Below, one piece after another: positions 21,995 to 30,068 of a stretch of 32,367 nt of DNA. The position numbers and the translations under genes were made by a program. The DNA comes from G963674505 sp964575975 (lineage in GTDB: Bacteria > Desulfobacterota > Desulfobacteria > Desulfobacterales > SKZT01), in contig CAZNTU010000042.1 in the NCBI GenBank assembly GCA_964575975.1, positions 1-32,367 of the forward strand, written 5' to 3'. The notes under the pieces are model-generated. The model saw only the letters and a program-made list of their open reading frames with translations, did no database searches and had not been told where the DNA came from. Position 1 is the stretch's first letter. The number at the start of each line of letters is the position of its first letter.

Positions 21995-23175
21995 ACGATA
22001 CGCTCGTGCAGGAAGCCGACAAGTTTATCGCCCGCACCTACAAGCGATTTCCGTTGCTGTTGTCCCGGGGCCGGGGATGCGAGCTTTGGGACGACCGAGG
22101 AAGGAAATACAAGGATTTCATGGCTGGAATCGCCGTTTGCAACTTGGGCCACGCGCATCCCAGACTGGTCGAGGCGCTTCGTAACCAAGCCGAAATCCTA
22201 TGGCACACCTCCAACTTGTTCTACACCGAACCGCAGGTGAATCTTGCCAAATGGCTCGTGGACAAAAGCTTCGCCGACCGCGTCTTTTTCTGCAACAGCG
22301 GCGCCGAGGCCAACGAGGCCGCCATCAAATTGGCCCGCAAATATTTCAAGGCCAAGGGAGAGCCCGACAGATACCGGATCGTCTCCATGGAGCAATCCTT
22401 TCACGGAAGAACCATGGCGACCTTGTCCGCCACGGGCCAGGCCAAGGTGAAGGAAGGCTACGACCCGCTTCTGGAAGGCTTCGACTTCGTGCCGTTCAAC
22501 GATATCGAGGCCGTCGAGAAAGCGGTCGGCCCGAACACGTGCGCGGTGATCGCCGAACCGATCCAGGGGGAAGGGGGATTGAGGGTTCCCGCCGACGGAT
22601 ATTTGAAAAATCTGAGAAGGGTTTGCGACGAGAACGGAATCCTTCTGATATTCGACGAAATCCAGACCGGGATGGGAAGAACCGGGAAACTGTTCGCCCA
22701 TCAACATTTCGATATGGTGCCCGATATCATGACCCTTGCAAAGGCGCTGGGAAACGGTCTACCCATCGGAGCCATGCTGGCCACCGAGGAGATTGCGGGA
22801 GCGTTTCAGCCCGGTTCGCACGCCTCCACCTTCGGGGGAACACCCCTGGTCACTGCGGCCGCTCTGGAGGTGGCAAAGATATTCACCGAGGAAAAAATCG
22901 TCGAACACTGCCTCGAAATCGGCGGATATTTCAAAAATCGGCTTCTGGAACTCAAGGGACGATACGATTGCGTCGTCGACGTGAGAGGCATGGGGCTCCA
23001 CCTGGGAATGGAACTGAACCTGGAAGGGGAACCCGTCGTCTACAAGTGCCTGGAAAAAGGTTTCCTGATCAACTGCGTCCAGGGCAACGTCTTGCGGTTC
23101 GTGCCTCCGCTGATCGTGCAAAAGGACGATATAGACGCTTTGGTCGACTGCTTGGACGAAGTCTTTTCCGGGTAG
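21991..23175 (+). CDS. argD: Acetylornithine aminotransferase
   Basis: ArgD is a PLP-dependent class III aminotransferase that makes N-acetylornithine from the semialdehyde; in many bacteria it also serves the lysine pathway, which fits lysA and dapF downstream. The 394-residue protein has FCNSGAEANEAAIKLARKY near residue 100, SFHGRT near 135, DEIQTGMGRTG near 220 and LAKALGNGLPIGAM with K251 as the PLP lysine. It overlaps argB by four bases and is followed 44 bp later by argF. Confidence 0.95.
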   Translation: MNDTLVQEADKFIARTYKRFPLLLSRGRGCELWDDRGRKYKDFMAGIAVCNLGHAHPRLVEALRNQAEILWHTSNLFYTEPQVNLAKWLVDKSFADRVFFCNSGAEANEAAIKLARKYFKAKGEPDRYRIVSMEQSFHGRTMATLSATGQAKVKEGYDPLLEGFDFVPFNDIEAVEKAVGPNTCAVIAEPIQGEGGLRVPADGYLKNLRRVCDENGILLIFDEIQTGMGRTGKLFAHQHFDMVPDIMTLAKALGNGLPIGAMLATEEIAGAFQPGSHASTFGGTPLVTAAALEVAKIFTEEKIVEHCLEIGGYFKNRLLELKGRYDCVVDVRGMGLHLGMELNLEGEPVVYKCLEKGFLINCVQGNVLRFVPPLIVQKDDIDALVDCLDEVFSG

Positions 23176-23219
23176 TATCAATTTCGGACAAAGGCTTCCA
23201 CAAAATGAAAGGCGGGAAA

Positions 23220-24134
23220 ATGAAAAAGCACCTTCTGTCCATTTCGGATTTGACAAGAGACGACGCCGATCGTCTGGTCGAGCGGGCGATCAAGTTGAAA
23301 AACATGAAAAAGCAGGGGAGCACCGAGCGGCCTTTCGCGGGCAAGTCCCTGGGGCTTTTGTTCGAAAAGCACTCCACCAGGACCCGCCTGTCTTTCGAGG
23401 CCGCCATGATCCAGCTGGGAGGGGCGTCCATCTACATCAGCGCCGAAACCACGCAGATGGCCCGCAACGAACCGATCAAGGACACCGCGAGGGTCCTTTC
23501 CAGATACTTGGACGCCCTGGCAATCAGGACCTACTCCCAGAAAACCCTCGAGGAGTTCGCCGCATACTCGACCATCCCGGTGATCAACGCGCTGTCGGAC
23601 CTTTACCATCCGTGCCAGGTCTTAAGCGACGTAATGACAGTTGTCGAGTGCAAGGGGAAGTACGAGGGACTCAAAGTCGCGTGGGTGGGCGACGGAAACA
23701 ACATGGCCAACTCCTGGATCAACGCGGCGGCGGTGTTCGGGTTCGACTTGGCTCTGGCTTGCCCCGGATCGTATTTTCCCGACGAAGGCGTGCTCGAAAG
23801 GGCCAAGGCGAACGGGACCGGCAATATCGAGCTGACCAGCGACCCGAAGGAGGCTGTAAAGGACGCCGACGTGGTCAACACGGACGTGTGGGCGAGCATG
23901 GGAATGGAAAGCGAGGCCGAGGAAAGAAAAAAGGTGTTTGCGCCTTATCAGCTTAACGGCGCCCTTTTGAAACTTGCCAAGGAGGATGCGATCGTGCTGC
24001 ACTGTCTTCCCGCCCACCGGGGCGAGGAGATCGCCGAGGACGTGCTCGAAGGTCCCCAATCCGTAGTCTGGGACCAGTCGGAAAACAAACTGCACATGCA
24101 CAAGGCCGTTTTGGAGACGCTTTTGAGGGAATGA
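23220..24134 (+). CDS. argF: Ornithine carbamoyltransferase
   Basis: ArgF joins ornithine and carbamoyl phosphate to citrulline. The 304-residue protein carries the carbamoyl-phosphate motif STRTR at 52-56, HPCQ near 129, and HCLPAHRGEE from H261, the ornithine-binding signature with C262. The start at 23220 is chosen because GGCGGGA lies just upstream; an in-frame ATG at 23205 is less well placed. It is followed seven bases after the TGA by the large heptamer element B, which separates it from argG. Confidence 0.96.
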   Translation: MKKHLLSISDLTRDDADRLVERAIKLKNMKKQGSTERPFAGKSLGLLFEKHSTRTRLSFEAAMIQLGGASIYISAETTQMARNEPIKDTARVLSRYLDALAIRTYSQKTLEEFAAYSTIPVINALSDLYHPCQVLSDVMTVVECKGKYEGLKVAWVGDGNNMANSWINAAAVFGFDLALACPGSYFPDEGVLERAKANGTGNIELTSDPKEAVKDADVVNTDVWASMGMESEAEERKKVFAPYQLNGALLKLAKEDAIVLHCLPAHRGEEIAEDVLEGPQSVVWDQSENKLHMHKAVLETLLRE

Positions 24135-24140
24135 TGGTAG

Positions 24141-24554
24141 CCGGAAGCTCGAAGCCGGAAGGGGGGGGAGCCGGAAGCTCGAAGCTGAAAGGTGAAAGAG
24201 GGGAGAAGCTCGAAGCCGGAAGCTTAAAGAGGGAAAGCTCGGAACTCGAAGGTGAAAGCTCGGAACTCGAAGGTGAAAGCTCGAAGCTCAAGGGGGAAAG
24301 CTGAAGGCTCGAGGTCGGGACGTGCGGTTCGGTGGGTTGCCGAGCGAGTTGGTCGAAATGGCGGAATTTGAAAAAAATTGGATTTTTCGGACACGTAAAG
24401 TCAGGTCCATGTTCATCGAGAAACCAAAATTGGAGAAGAACAATAAACACACTATCAACCGAAGCCGAAATCCTGAGCTATAAACGAACAGTTTCAAGCT
24501 TGGAACTTAGTGCCTCGAGCTTCCAGCTTTCAGCTTCGAGCTTTGAGCTTCGAG
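24141..24554 (+). repeat. Heptamer-period element B: facing inverted arms between argF and argG
   Basis: The left arm (24141-24314) consists of about 24 units such as CCGGAAG, CTCGAAG, CTGAAAG, GTGAAAG; eleven run in strict phase at 24238-24314. Within it, a 21-bp block of three heptamers (24238-24258) is exactly duplicated at 24259-24279. The right arm (24492-24554) has nine in-phase inverted units (for example CTTCGAG, CTTTCAG, CTTCCAG). Segments 24280-24314 and 24520-24554 match inversely at 27 of 35 positions, three more being G-U in the + strand RNA. The centre (24315-24491) is unique and gene-free. The right arm ends just before the argG ribosome site. Confidence 0.85.
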
Positions 24555-24576
24555 CTTCTTAGAGGAGAACAACAGC

Positions 24577-25779
24577 GTGGCAGACAACGTCAAGAAAGTC
24601 GTACTGGCCTATTCCGGGGGACTGGATACGTCGGTTATATTGAAGTGGCTGATCGAAACCTACGAGTGCGAAGTAATCGCCTTTTCCGCCGACATCGGGC
24701 AGGAGGAGGAACTGGACCAGGTCGAGGGGAAAGCCTTGAAAACGGGCGCCTCCAAGGTATACATCGACGATCTGAAAGAGGATTTCGTAAAGAACTACGT
24801 GTTTCCGGCGTTTCGCGCAAACGCCATATACGAGGGCAAATATCTGCTGGGCACTTCCCTGGCGCGGCCTCTGATCGCCAAGCGGCAGATGGAAATAGCG
24901 GCGCTCGAGGGCGCCGACGCCGTGTCCCACGGGGCCACGGGCAAGGGAAACGACCAAGTGAGGTTCGAGCTTGGCTATTATGCCATGAACCCGCACATTA
25001 AAATCATCGCGCCTTGGAGAGAGTGGAGCTTGAATTCCAGGACCGCGCTGATGGCCTTCGCGGAAAAGCACGGAATACCGGTCCCGACAACCCCCGCAAA
25101 GCCGTACAGCACGGACAGGAACCTGCTTCATATCAGCTACGAGGGAGGCGTCCTGGAGGACCCTTGGCAAACGCCGGACGAAAGCATGTTCACCCTGACC
25201 GTTTCTCCCAAGGACGCTCCTGACGAGCCGGAAATCATTGAAATAGCGTTCGAAAGCGGCGACCCTGTCGCCTTGGACGGAGAATCGCTGAGCCCGGCCA
25301 AAATGCTGAAGGCCTTGAACGTATTGGGCGGAAAGCACGGGATCGGGCGCGACGACATTGTGGAAAACCGGTTCGTGGGCATGAAATCGAGAGGCGTCTA
25401 CGAAACTCCGGGCGGCAAGATCCTCCGATGCGCACACATGGCCATGGAATCCATCACCATGGACCGCGAGGTGATGCATCTTCGAGACTCCCTCGTACCC
25501 AAGTATTCCGAGCTGATCTATTACGGTTTCTGGTTCACCCCGGAAATGAAGCTGCTTCAGGACATGATCGACGCCTCCCAGAAAAACGTGTCGGGCGTGG
25601 TCCGACTCGAACTCTACAAAGGCAATTGCACGCTGCTGGGAAGGAAATCCGAAAAATCCATATACAGCCAGGATTTCGCCACATTCGAGGGCGATGTCGT
25701 TTTCAGCCAAAAGGACGCGGAGGGTTTTATCAAATTGAACGCCCTGAGGCTTAGGATCGAAAAGCTGTTGAAGCTTTAG
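24577..25779 (+). CDS. argG: Argininosuccinate synthase
   Basis: ArgG condenses citrulline and aspartate with ATP. The 400-residue protein starts with GTG; AGAGGAG (24561-24567) precedes it by nine bases. The ATP-binding PP-loop is VLAYSGGLDTS (S13-G14-G15). Further signatures are ATGKGNDQVRFE near residue 115 and the citrulline/aspartate region around STDRNLLHISYEGG near 170-185. Length and motifs are normal. Its ribosome binding site sits directly after the inverted arm of element B, so an RNA structure there could affect argG translation. argH follows after 13 bp. Confidence 0.96.
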   Translation: MADNVKKVVLAYSGGLDTSVILKWLIETYECEVIAFSADIGQEEELDQVEGKALKTGASKVYIDDLKEDFVKNYVFPAFRANAIYEGKYLLGTSLARPLIAKRQMEIAALEGADAVSHGATGKGNDQVRFELGYYAMNPHIKIIAPWREWSLNSRTALMAFAEKHGIPVPTTPAKPYSTDRNLLHISYEGGVLEDPWQTPDESMFTLTVSPKDAPDEPEIIEIAFESGDPVALDGESLSPAKMLKALNVLGGKHGIGRDDIVENRFVGMKSRGVYETPGGKILRCAHMAMESITMDREVMHLRDSLVPKYSELIYYGFWFTPEMKLLQDMIDASQKNVSGVVRLELYKGNCTLLGRKSEKSIYSQDFATFEGDVVFSQKDAEGFIKLNALRLRIEKLLKL

Positions 25780-25792
25780 CGCGAGGACTTTT

Positions 25793-27232
25793 ATGAGCAA
25801 CAAACTTTGGGGCGGACGGTTTTCCGAAAAGACGAACAGAAGCGTAGAGGCCTTCACGTCTTCCATCGATTTCGACAAACTTCTTTACCTTTACGATATC
25901 CAGGGAAGCGCGGCCCATTGCAGGATGCTGGCGCGCCAGGGCATTATCGCCGACGAGGAGGCGTCTCGGTTGCTCGAGGGCCTGGGAACGATCTTGCGAA
26001 AGATCGAAAGGGAGGAGTACCAATACGACGACGGCCTGGAGGACATCCACATGCACGTGGAGGCGTGGCTTCTCCAGGAAGTGGGCAAGGTCGCCCAGAA
26101 ACTGCACACCGCCCGCAGCCGAAACGATCAGGTGGCTCTCGACGTCAGGATGTACTTGCGCCATCAGACCATCGAAACCATAGAGTCGCTGCTGGCGTTC
26201 AGGCGAGTTCTGGCGGAGTTCGCCCAGAAGCACCTGGACGTGGTGCTGCCGGGCTATACCCATTTGCAGAGAGCGCAGCCCGTGCTTCTGTCCCACCATT
26301 TCATGGCGTATTACGAGATGTTCGCCCGGGATACGCGACGGTTTCGGGACGCACTCGAGCGCATCAATGTCATGCCCCTGGGAAGCGCGGCACTCGCCGG
26401 TTCCACTTTTCCCATCGACAGGCATTACGTGGCGGAGCTTCTGCGCTTTCCCAAAGTTTCCGAAAACAGCATCGACTCGGTTTCCGACCGGGATTTCGCC
26501 TTGGAATTCCTTTCGGCCGCCAGCATCTGCATGATGCATTTCAGCAGGCTTTCCGAGGAAATGATCCTGTGGTCGTCCTCCGAGTTCGCCTTCGTCGAGC
26601 TTCCCGACGCGTTCACGACCGGGAGCAGCATCATGCCCCAAAAGAAAAACCCCGACGTGGCCGAGTTGGTCCGGGGCAAGACTGGACGCGTTTTCGGAGA
26701 CCTGTTCGCCATGCTTACTCTGATGAAGTCGCTTCCCTTGGCTTACAACCGCGACATGCAAGAGGACAAGGAATCCCTGTTCGACGCCGTGAACACTTTG
26801 AAAGCCTGTATCGACATTTACGCAAGGATGATTCCCCATGTACACGTAAAAAGGGAAAAAATGGAAAAGGCCGCCCTGACCGGATATTTGAACGCGACCG
26901 ACCTTGCCGACTATCTGGCGGAGAGGGGCGTGCCGTTCAGGGAGGCTCACGGCATCGCCGGAAAGGCGGTCCAGTACGCTCTGGAGCAAAAAAAGGAGCT
27001 TCACGAACTTGGCTTCAAAGAATTAAAGACCTTTTCATCCTTGATCGGCGAGGATGTGTTTTCGTTTCTGTCCGTGGAGAAAATGGTGGAACGGAGGAAA
27101 TCCTTCGGAGGGACCTCCGGCAAGTTGGTGGAAGCCGCCGTGAAAAAAGCCGTGGACGACTTGGAGGAGGAAACCAAGGAATTGAACGAGGCGTTTGCCT
27201 ACAAAGACGAATTCGGGAAATCGAGCCTGTGA
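25793..27232 (+). CDS. argH: Argininosuccinate lyase
   Basis: ArgH cleaves argininosuccinate into arginine and fumarate, the last step of the pathway. The 479-residue protein shows NKLWGGRFSE at the N-terminus, HTARSRNDQVALD near residue 105, the LPGYTHLQRAQPV region near 155 and the superfamily signature GSSIMPQKKNPD from G277. GAGGA lies five bases before the ATG. Its stop overlaps the GTG start of the lipoprotein gene (GTGA). The length is slightly longer than the usual 455-465 because of a C-terminal acidic/basic tail. Confidence 0.96.
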   Translation: MSNKLWGGRFSEKTNRSVEAFTSSIDFDKLLYLYDIQGSAAHCRMLARQGIIADEEASRLLEGLGTILRKIEREEYQYDDGLEDIHMHVEAWLLQEVGKVAQKLHTARSRNDQVALDVRMYLRHQTIETIESLLAFRRVLAEFAQKHLDVVLPGYTHLQRAQPVLLSHHFMAYYEMFARDTRRFRDALERINVMPLGSAALAGSTFPIDRHYVAELLRFPKVSENSIDSVSDRDFALEFLSAASICMMHFSRLSEEMILWSSSEFAFVELPDAFTTGSSIMPQKKNPDVAELVRGKTGRVFGDLFAMLTLMKSLPLAYNRDMQEDKESLFDAVNTLKACIDIYARMIPHVHVKREKMEKAALTGYLNATDLADYLAERGVPFREAHGIAGKAVQYALEQKKELHELGFKELKTFSSLIGEDVFSFLSVEKMVERRKSFGGTSGKLVEAAVKKAVDDLEEETKELNEAFAYKDEFGKSSL

Positions 27233-27703
27233 AAAGCGAAAGGCTGTCTGGAAAAAGCCGAGAGGAATGTCTCCCTCCAAAATTGATTTTGCTCGTGTCG
27301 ATACTGATTGCCGCGTTCTCGTTCGCCAGTTGCGGCAAGAAGGGGCCGCCGGTTCCTCCGGACATGGAGCTGCTTCCGAAGATCTCTTCCTTGCGTGCGG
27401 AGGTTTCCGGGGACAAGCTGCGACTGGTCTGGGACGCGCCCGTCGAAGGAGCGTTCGCCGATCCCGACGGTTATTACGTGTATAGAGCGACGAGGTCCGT
27501 TTCCGACGAATGCGAAGATTGCCCGGACAATTTCCAGGAGGTCGCCTATGTGCCCTCCACGTCGGGTTTTTGGGGTACCCGCTCGAAAAAGCCTACCTAC
27601 GAAGAAACCCTTCGAAAAGGCAATCGGTATCGGTACAAGATTGCGGCAGGCAAGGACTCGGGGGCGCCGGGGGATTTTTCCAATACGGTCGAAGTGGAGT
27701 ATT
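27229..27703 (+). CDS. Lipoprotein with LptM-like N-terminus and FN3-like domain (cut by gap)
   Basis: The GTG at 27229 overlaps the argH stop. After a basic start, a hydrophobic segment ends in the lipobox FASC (Cys35), followed by GKKGPPVPP. This CG-K-KGP pattern is that of the small LptM (YifL) lipoproteins encoded next to dapF or lysA in many proteobacteria. Here it continues into a beta-sandwich region (ISSLRAEVSGDKLRLVWDAP, then GYYVYRA) that resembles a fibronectin type III domain. The reading frame is open up to the N gap at 27704, so the C-terminus is unknown. At least 158 residues are visible. An LptM-like role in outer-membrane LptD assembly is only a suggestion. Confidence 0.75.
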
Positions 27704-27803
27704 NNNNNNNNNNNNNNNNNNNNNNNNNNNNNNNNNNNNNNNNNNNNNNNNNNNNNNNNNNNNNNNNNNNNNNNNNNNNNNNNNNNNNNNNNNNNNNNNN
27801 NNN
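27704..27803. other. Assembly gap (100 N)
   Basis: Exactly 100 undetermined bases, the conventional size for a scaffold gap of unknown length. It hides the end of the lipoprotein gene and possibly other sequence before lysA. Confidence 0.98.
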
Positions 27804-27815
27804 AACAGGAGAGCC

Positions 27816-29072
27816 ATGCATCATTTTCAGTATAGAAACGACGAATTGTACTGCGAATCCGTTCGGGTCGCCGAAATAGCCGAGAAGGTGGGAACGCCTT
27901 TTTATCTTTACAGCCGCGCTACTTTGGAGAGGCATTTCGAGGCGTTCGACGGCGCGTTCGACGGAATGGACCGTTTGGTTTGCTTTTCCGCGAAGGCAAA
28001 TACCAATTTGGCATTGCTGAGCCTTTTCGCCAAAATGGGGGGCGGGCTCGACATCGTTTCCGGGGGCGAGCTGTACCGGGGATTCAAGGCGGGTTTCGCG
28101 CCGGGGCGAATCGTCTATTCGGGCGTGGGGAAAAGGATCGACGAGATCGACTATGCGATCGGCTCCGGAATTCTCATGTTCAACGTGGAATCCTTGGAGG
28201 AACTTGAGGTCATCGACATGCGCGCCAGAGAAATGAATAAAAAGGCGCCCGTCGCTCTGCGAGTCAACCCGGACGTGGATCCCAAGACCCACCCCTACAT
28301 TTCCACCGGTCTGAAGAAGAACAAGTTCGGAATCGAAAGGGAGGCCGCGTTGGAGGCGTACAAGGCCGCCAAGAAAATGGCCAACATCGAAATCGTGGGG
28401 ATCGATTGCCATATCGGGTCCCAAATCACACAAACGTCCCCGTTCGAGGACGCTCTCTCCAGGCTGAAAGTCTTGGCCTACGATCTGCAAGCGCTCGGCA
28501 TGGAAATCAAATACTTGGACATGGGGGGCGGCTTGGGCATCACTTATTCCAACGAGTCCCCGCCTCACCCGACCGAATACGCCGAAGCTCTGATCAAAAG
28601 TCTGAAGGATACGAAGTTGAAGCTCATTCTGGAACCGGGCCGGGTCATCGTGGGCAACGCGGGCATATTGGCGACAAAGGTCCTTTACCGCAAAACCGGC
28701 CTGATCAAGGAATTCGTAGTTGTGGACGCCGGCATGAACGACTTGATGCGCCCCACTCTGTACGGCGCGTACCACGGCGTACAACCCGTGGCGAAAAAAG
28801 CGGACAGGAACGCGATCAGGGCCGACGTGGTCGGTCCCATATGCGAGTCGGGGGATTTTCTGGCGGCGGACAGGGAAATGCCCGACATTAAAAGGGGAGA
28901 ACTGCTCGCGGTCATGAGCGCGGGCGCCTACGGCTTTGCCATGTCCTCCAACTATTGCTCGAGACTGCGAGCCGCCGAGGTGATGGTCGATGGCGACCGG
29001 TTCGAAATCGTAAGGGAAAGGGAAACCTACGAGGATTTGGTTCGGGGGGAGAGGGTGCCGGACTTTTTATGA
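27816..29072 (+). CDS. lysA: Diaminopimelate decarboxylase
   Basis: LysA decarboxylates meso-diaminopimelate to lysine. The 418-residue PLP enzyme (alanine-racemase fold) shows FSAKANTN with K60 as the PLP lysine, HIGSQ near residue 195, GGGLGITY near 235, EPGR near 273 and the CESGD motif near 345 from the partner subunit's active site. AGGAG lies four bases before the ATG, just after the assembly gap. The position between an LptM-like lipoprotein and dapF is a common arrangement. The gap to dapF (93 bp) holds a third heptamer family. Confidence 0.96.
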   Translation: MHHFQYRNDELYCESVRVAEIAEKVGTPFYLYSRATLERHFEAFDGAFDGMDRLVCFSAKANTNLALLSLFAKMGGGLDIVSGGELYRGFKAGFAPGRIVYSGVGKRIDEIDYAIGSGILMFNVESLEELEVIDMRAREMNKKAPVALRVNPDVDPKTHPYISTGLKKNKFGIEREAALEAYKAAKKMANIEIVGIDCHIGSQITQTSPFEDALSRLKVLAYDLQALGMEIKYLDMGGGLGITYSNESPPHPTEYAEALIKSLKDTKLKLILEPGRVIVGNAGILATKVLYRKTGLIKEFVVVDAGMNDLMRPTLYGAYHGVQPVAKKADRNAIRADVVGPICESGDFLAADREMPDIKRGELLAVMSAGAYGFAMSSNYCSRLRAAEVMVDGDRFEIVRERETYEDLVRGERVPDFL

Positions 29073-29111
29073 AGCGAGCGGCCGGCGGCAAACACAACCA
29101 AGGCCTGAAAG

Positions 29112-29160
29112 CCAACAGCCAATCGCTGACGGCTAACGGCTAAACGCTAACAGCTGATTA
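29112..29160 (+). repeat. Heptamer-period element E: single arm between lysA and dapF
   Basis: Seven in-phase 7-mers: CCAACAG, CCAATCG, CTGACGG, CTAACGG, CTAAACG, CTAACAG, CTGATTA. The consensus differs from elements A-C (CTSGAAG) and D (CATTGAT), but the period is the same. It ends five bases before the dapF ATG. No inverted partner arm is visible in this short gap. Confidence 0.75.
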
Positions 29161-29165
29161 CAACC

Positions 29166-29999
29166 ATGGATCGAATACCTTTTTTCAAAATGAGCGGAAG
29201 CGGCAACGATTTCATTATCGTCGACAACCGGGAGGGCGTCGTCGAGGAGAACGATCTGCAAAAGCGGATCGCGAAAGTTTGCCGCAGAAAGATGTCCGTG
29301 GGGGCCGACGGGTTCATTCTTCTGGAAAAGTCGGAAACTGTGGACTTCAAATGGCGTTTCTTCAATTCCGACGGAAGCGTGGCCGAGATGTGCGGAAACG
29401 GGGCCAGGTGCGCGGCCCGGTTCGCCTATTTGAACAAGATCGCGGGGGAACGCATGTCGTTCGAAACTATCGCGGGAATCGTTTCCGCGTCGGTCACGGA
29501 GGACGGGGTCAAAATCAAGATGCCGGACCCTTTGGACATCAGGACCGACTATATTATCGAACTTGCCAAAGGCCCGCTTTCGGTTTGCAGCGTGAATACC
29601 GGCGTGCCCCACGTGGTGGTCCACGCGGATAAACTGGACCGAGTGGACGTGACGGGGCAGGGCAGGGAGATCAGGTTCCATAGAATCTACGCACCGGCGG
29701 GTACGAACGTCAATTTCGTGTCCATGGGAGAGAGCGGGGTCATGACCATTCGAACTTACGAGCGCGGCGTCGAGGATGAAACCCTTGCCTGCGGAACCGG
29801 TTCCGTCGCGGGCGCTGTCATCATGGCCTTGAAAACGAAAGCCCCTTCTCCCGTGCAAGTTCTGACCAAAGGCGGCGCTACTCTGAAAATCCATTTCGAG
29901 CAAAACGGCGAGCGGTTCGGCAATGTGTATCTCGAAGGCGACGCGCGGGCCGTATACTCGGGCAATCTATGGAAAGAAGCCTGGGAATATGCCGATTGA
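29166..29999 (+). CDS. dapF: Diaminopimelate epimerase
   Basis: DapF converts LL- to meso-diaminopimelate for peptidoglycan and lysine. The 277-residue protein carries both catalytic cysteines: C76 in EMCGNGARCAARF and C209 in LACGTGSVAGAV, and the N-terminal FFKMSGSGNDFIIVDNR signature. The ribosome site before the ATG is not canonical because the heptamer element E reaches to within five bases of the start, so the repeat forms the initiation region. Confidence 0.96.
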   Translation: MDRIPFFKMSGSGNDFIIVDNREGVVEENDLQKRIAKVCRRKMSVGADGFILLEKSETVDFKWRFFNSDGSVAEMCGNGARCAARFAYLNKIAGERMSFETIAGIVSASVTEDGVKIKMPDPLDIRTDYIIELAKGPLSVCSVNTGVPHVVVHADKLDRVDVTGQGREIRFHRIYAPAGTNVNFVSMGESGVMTIRTYERGVEDETLACGTGSVAGAVIMALKTKAPSPVQVLTKGGATLKIHFEQNGERFGNVYLEGDARAVYSGNLWKEAWEYAD

Positions 30000-30068
30000 C
30001 CTTTCCGCGTTCATCATGTAAAAAGCGATAAACACGAAGGCAAGGAGAAATACGGAAAAAGGCGATCA

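Noticed and set aside
22200..23219. Open frame running through argD in another phase and continuing into argF
   Set aside because: Only the argF part has protein motifs; the upstream extension is a shadow of argD.
24141..24554. CRISPR-like array
   Set aside because: Units are 7 nt, degenerate and contiguous, with no spacer/repeat alternation and no cas genes.
24332..24562. Small protein with SSFELRA-type repeats upstream of argG
   Set aside because: It is a translation of the heptamer array; the 7-nt period gives such repeats in any frame, and there is no ribosome site.
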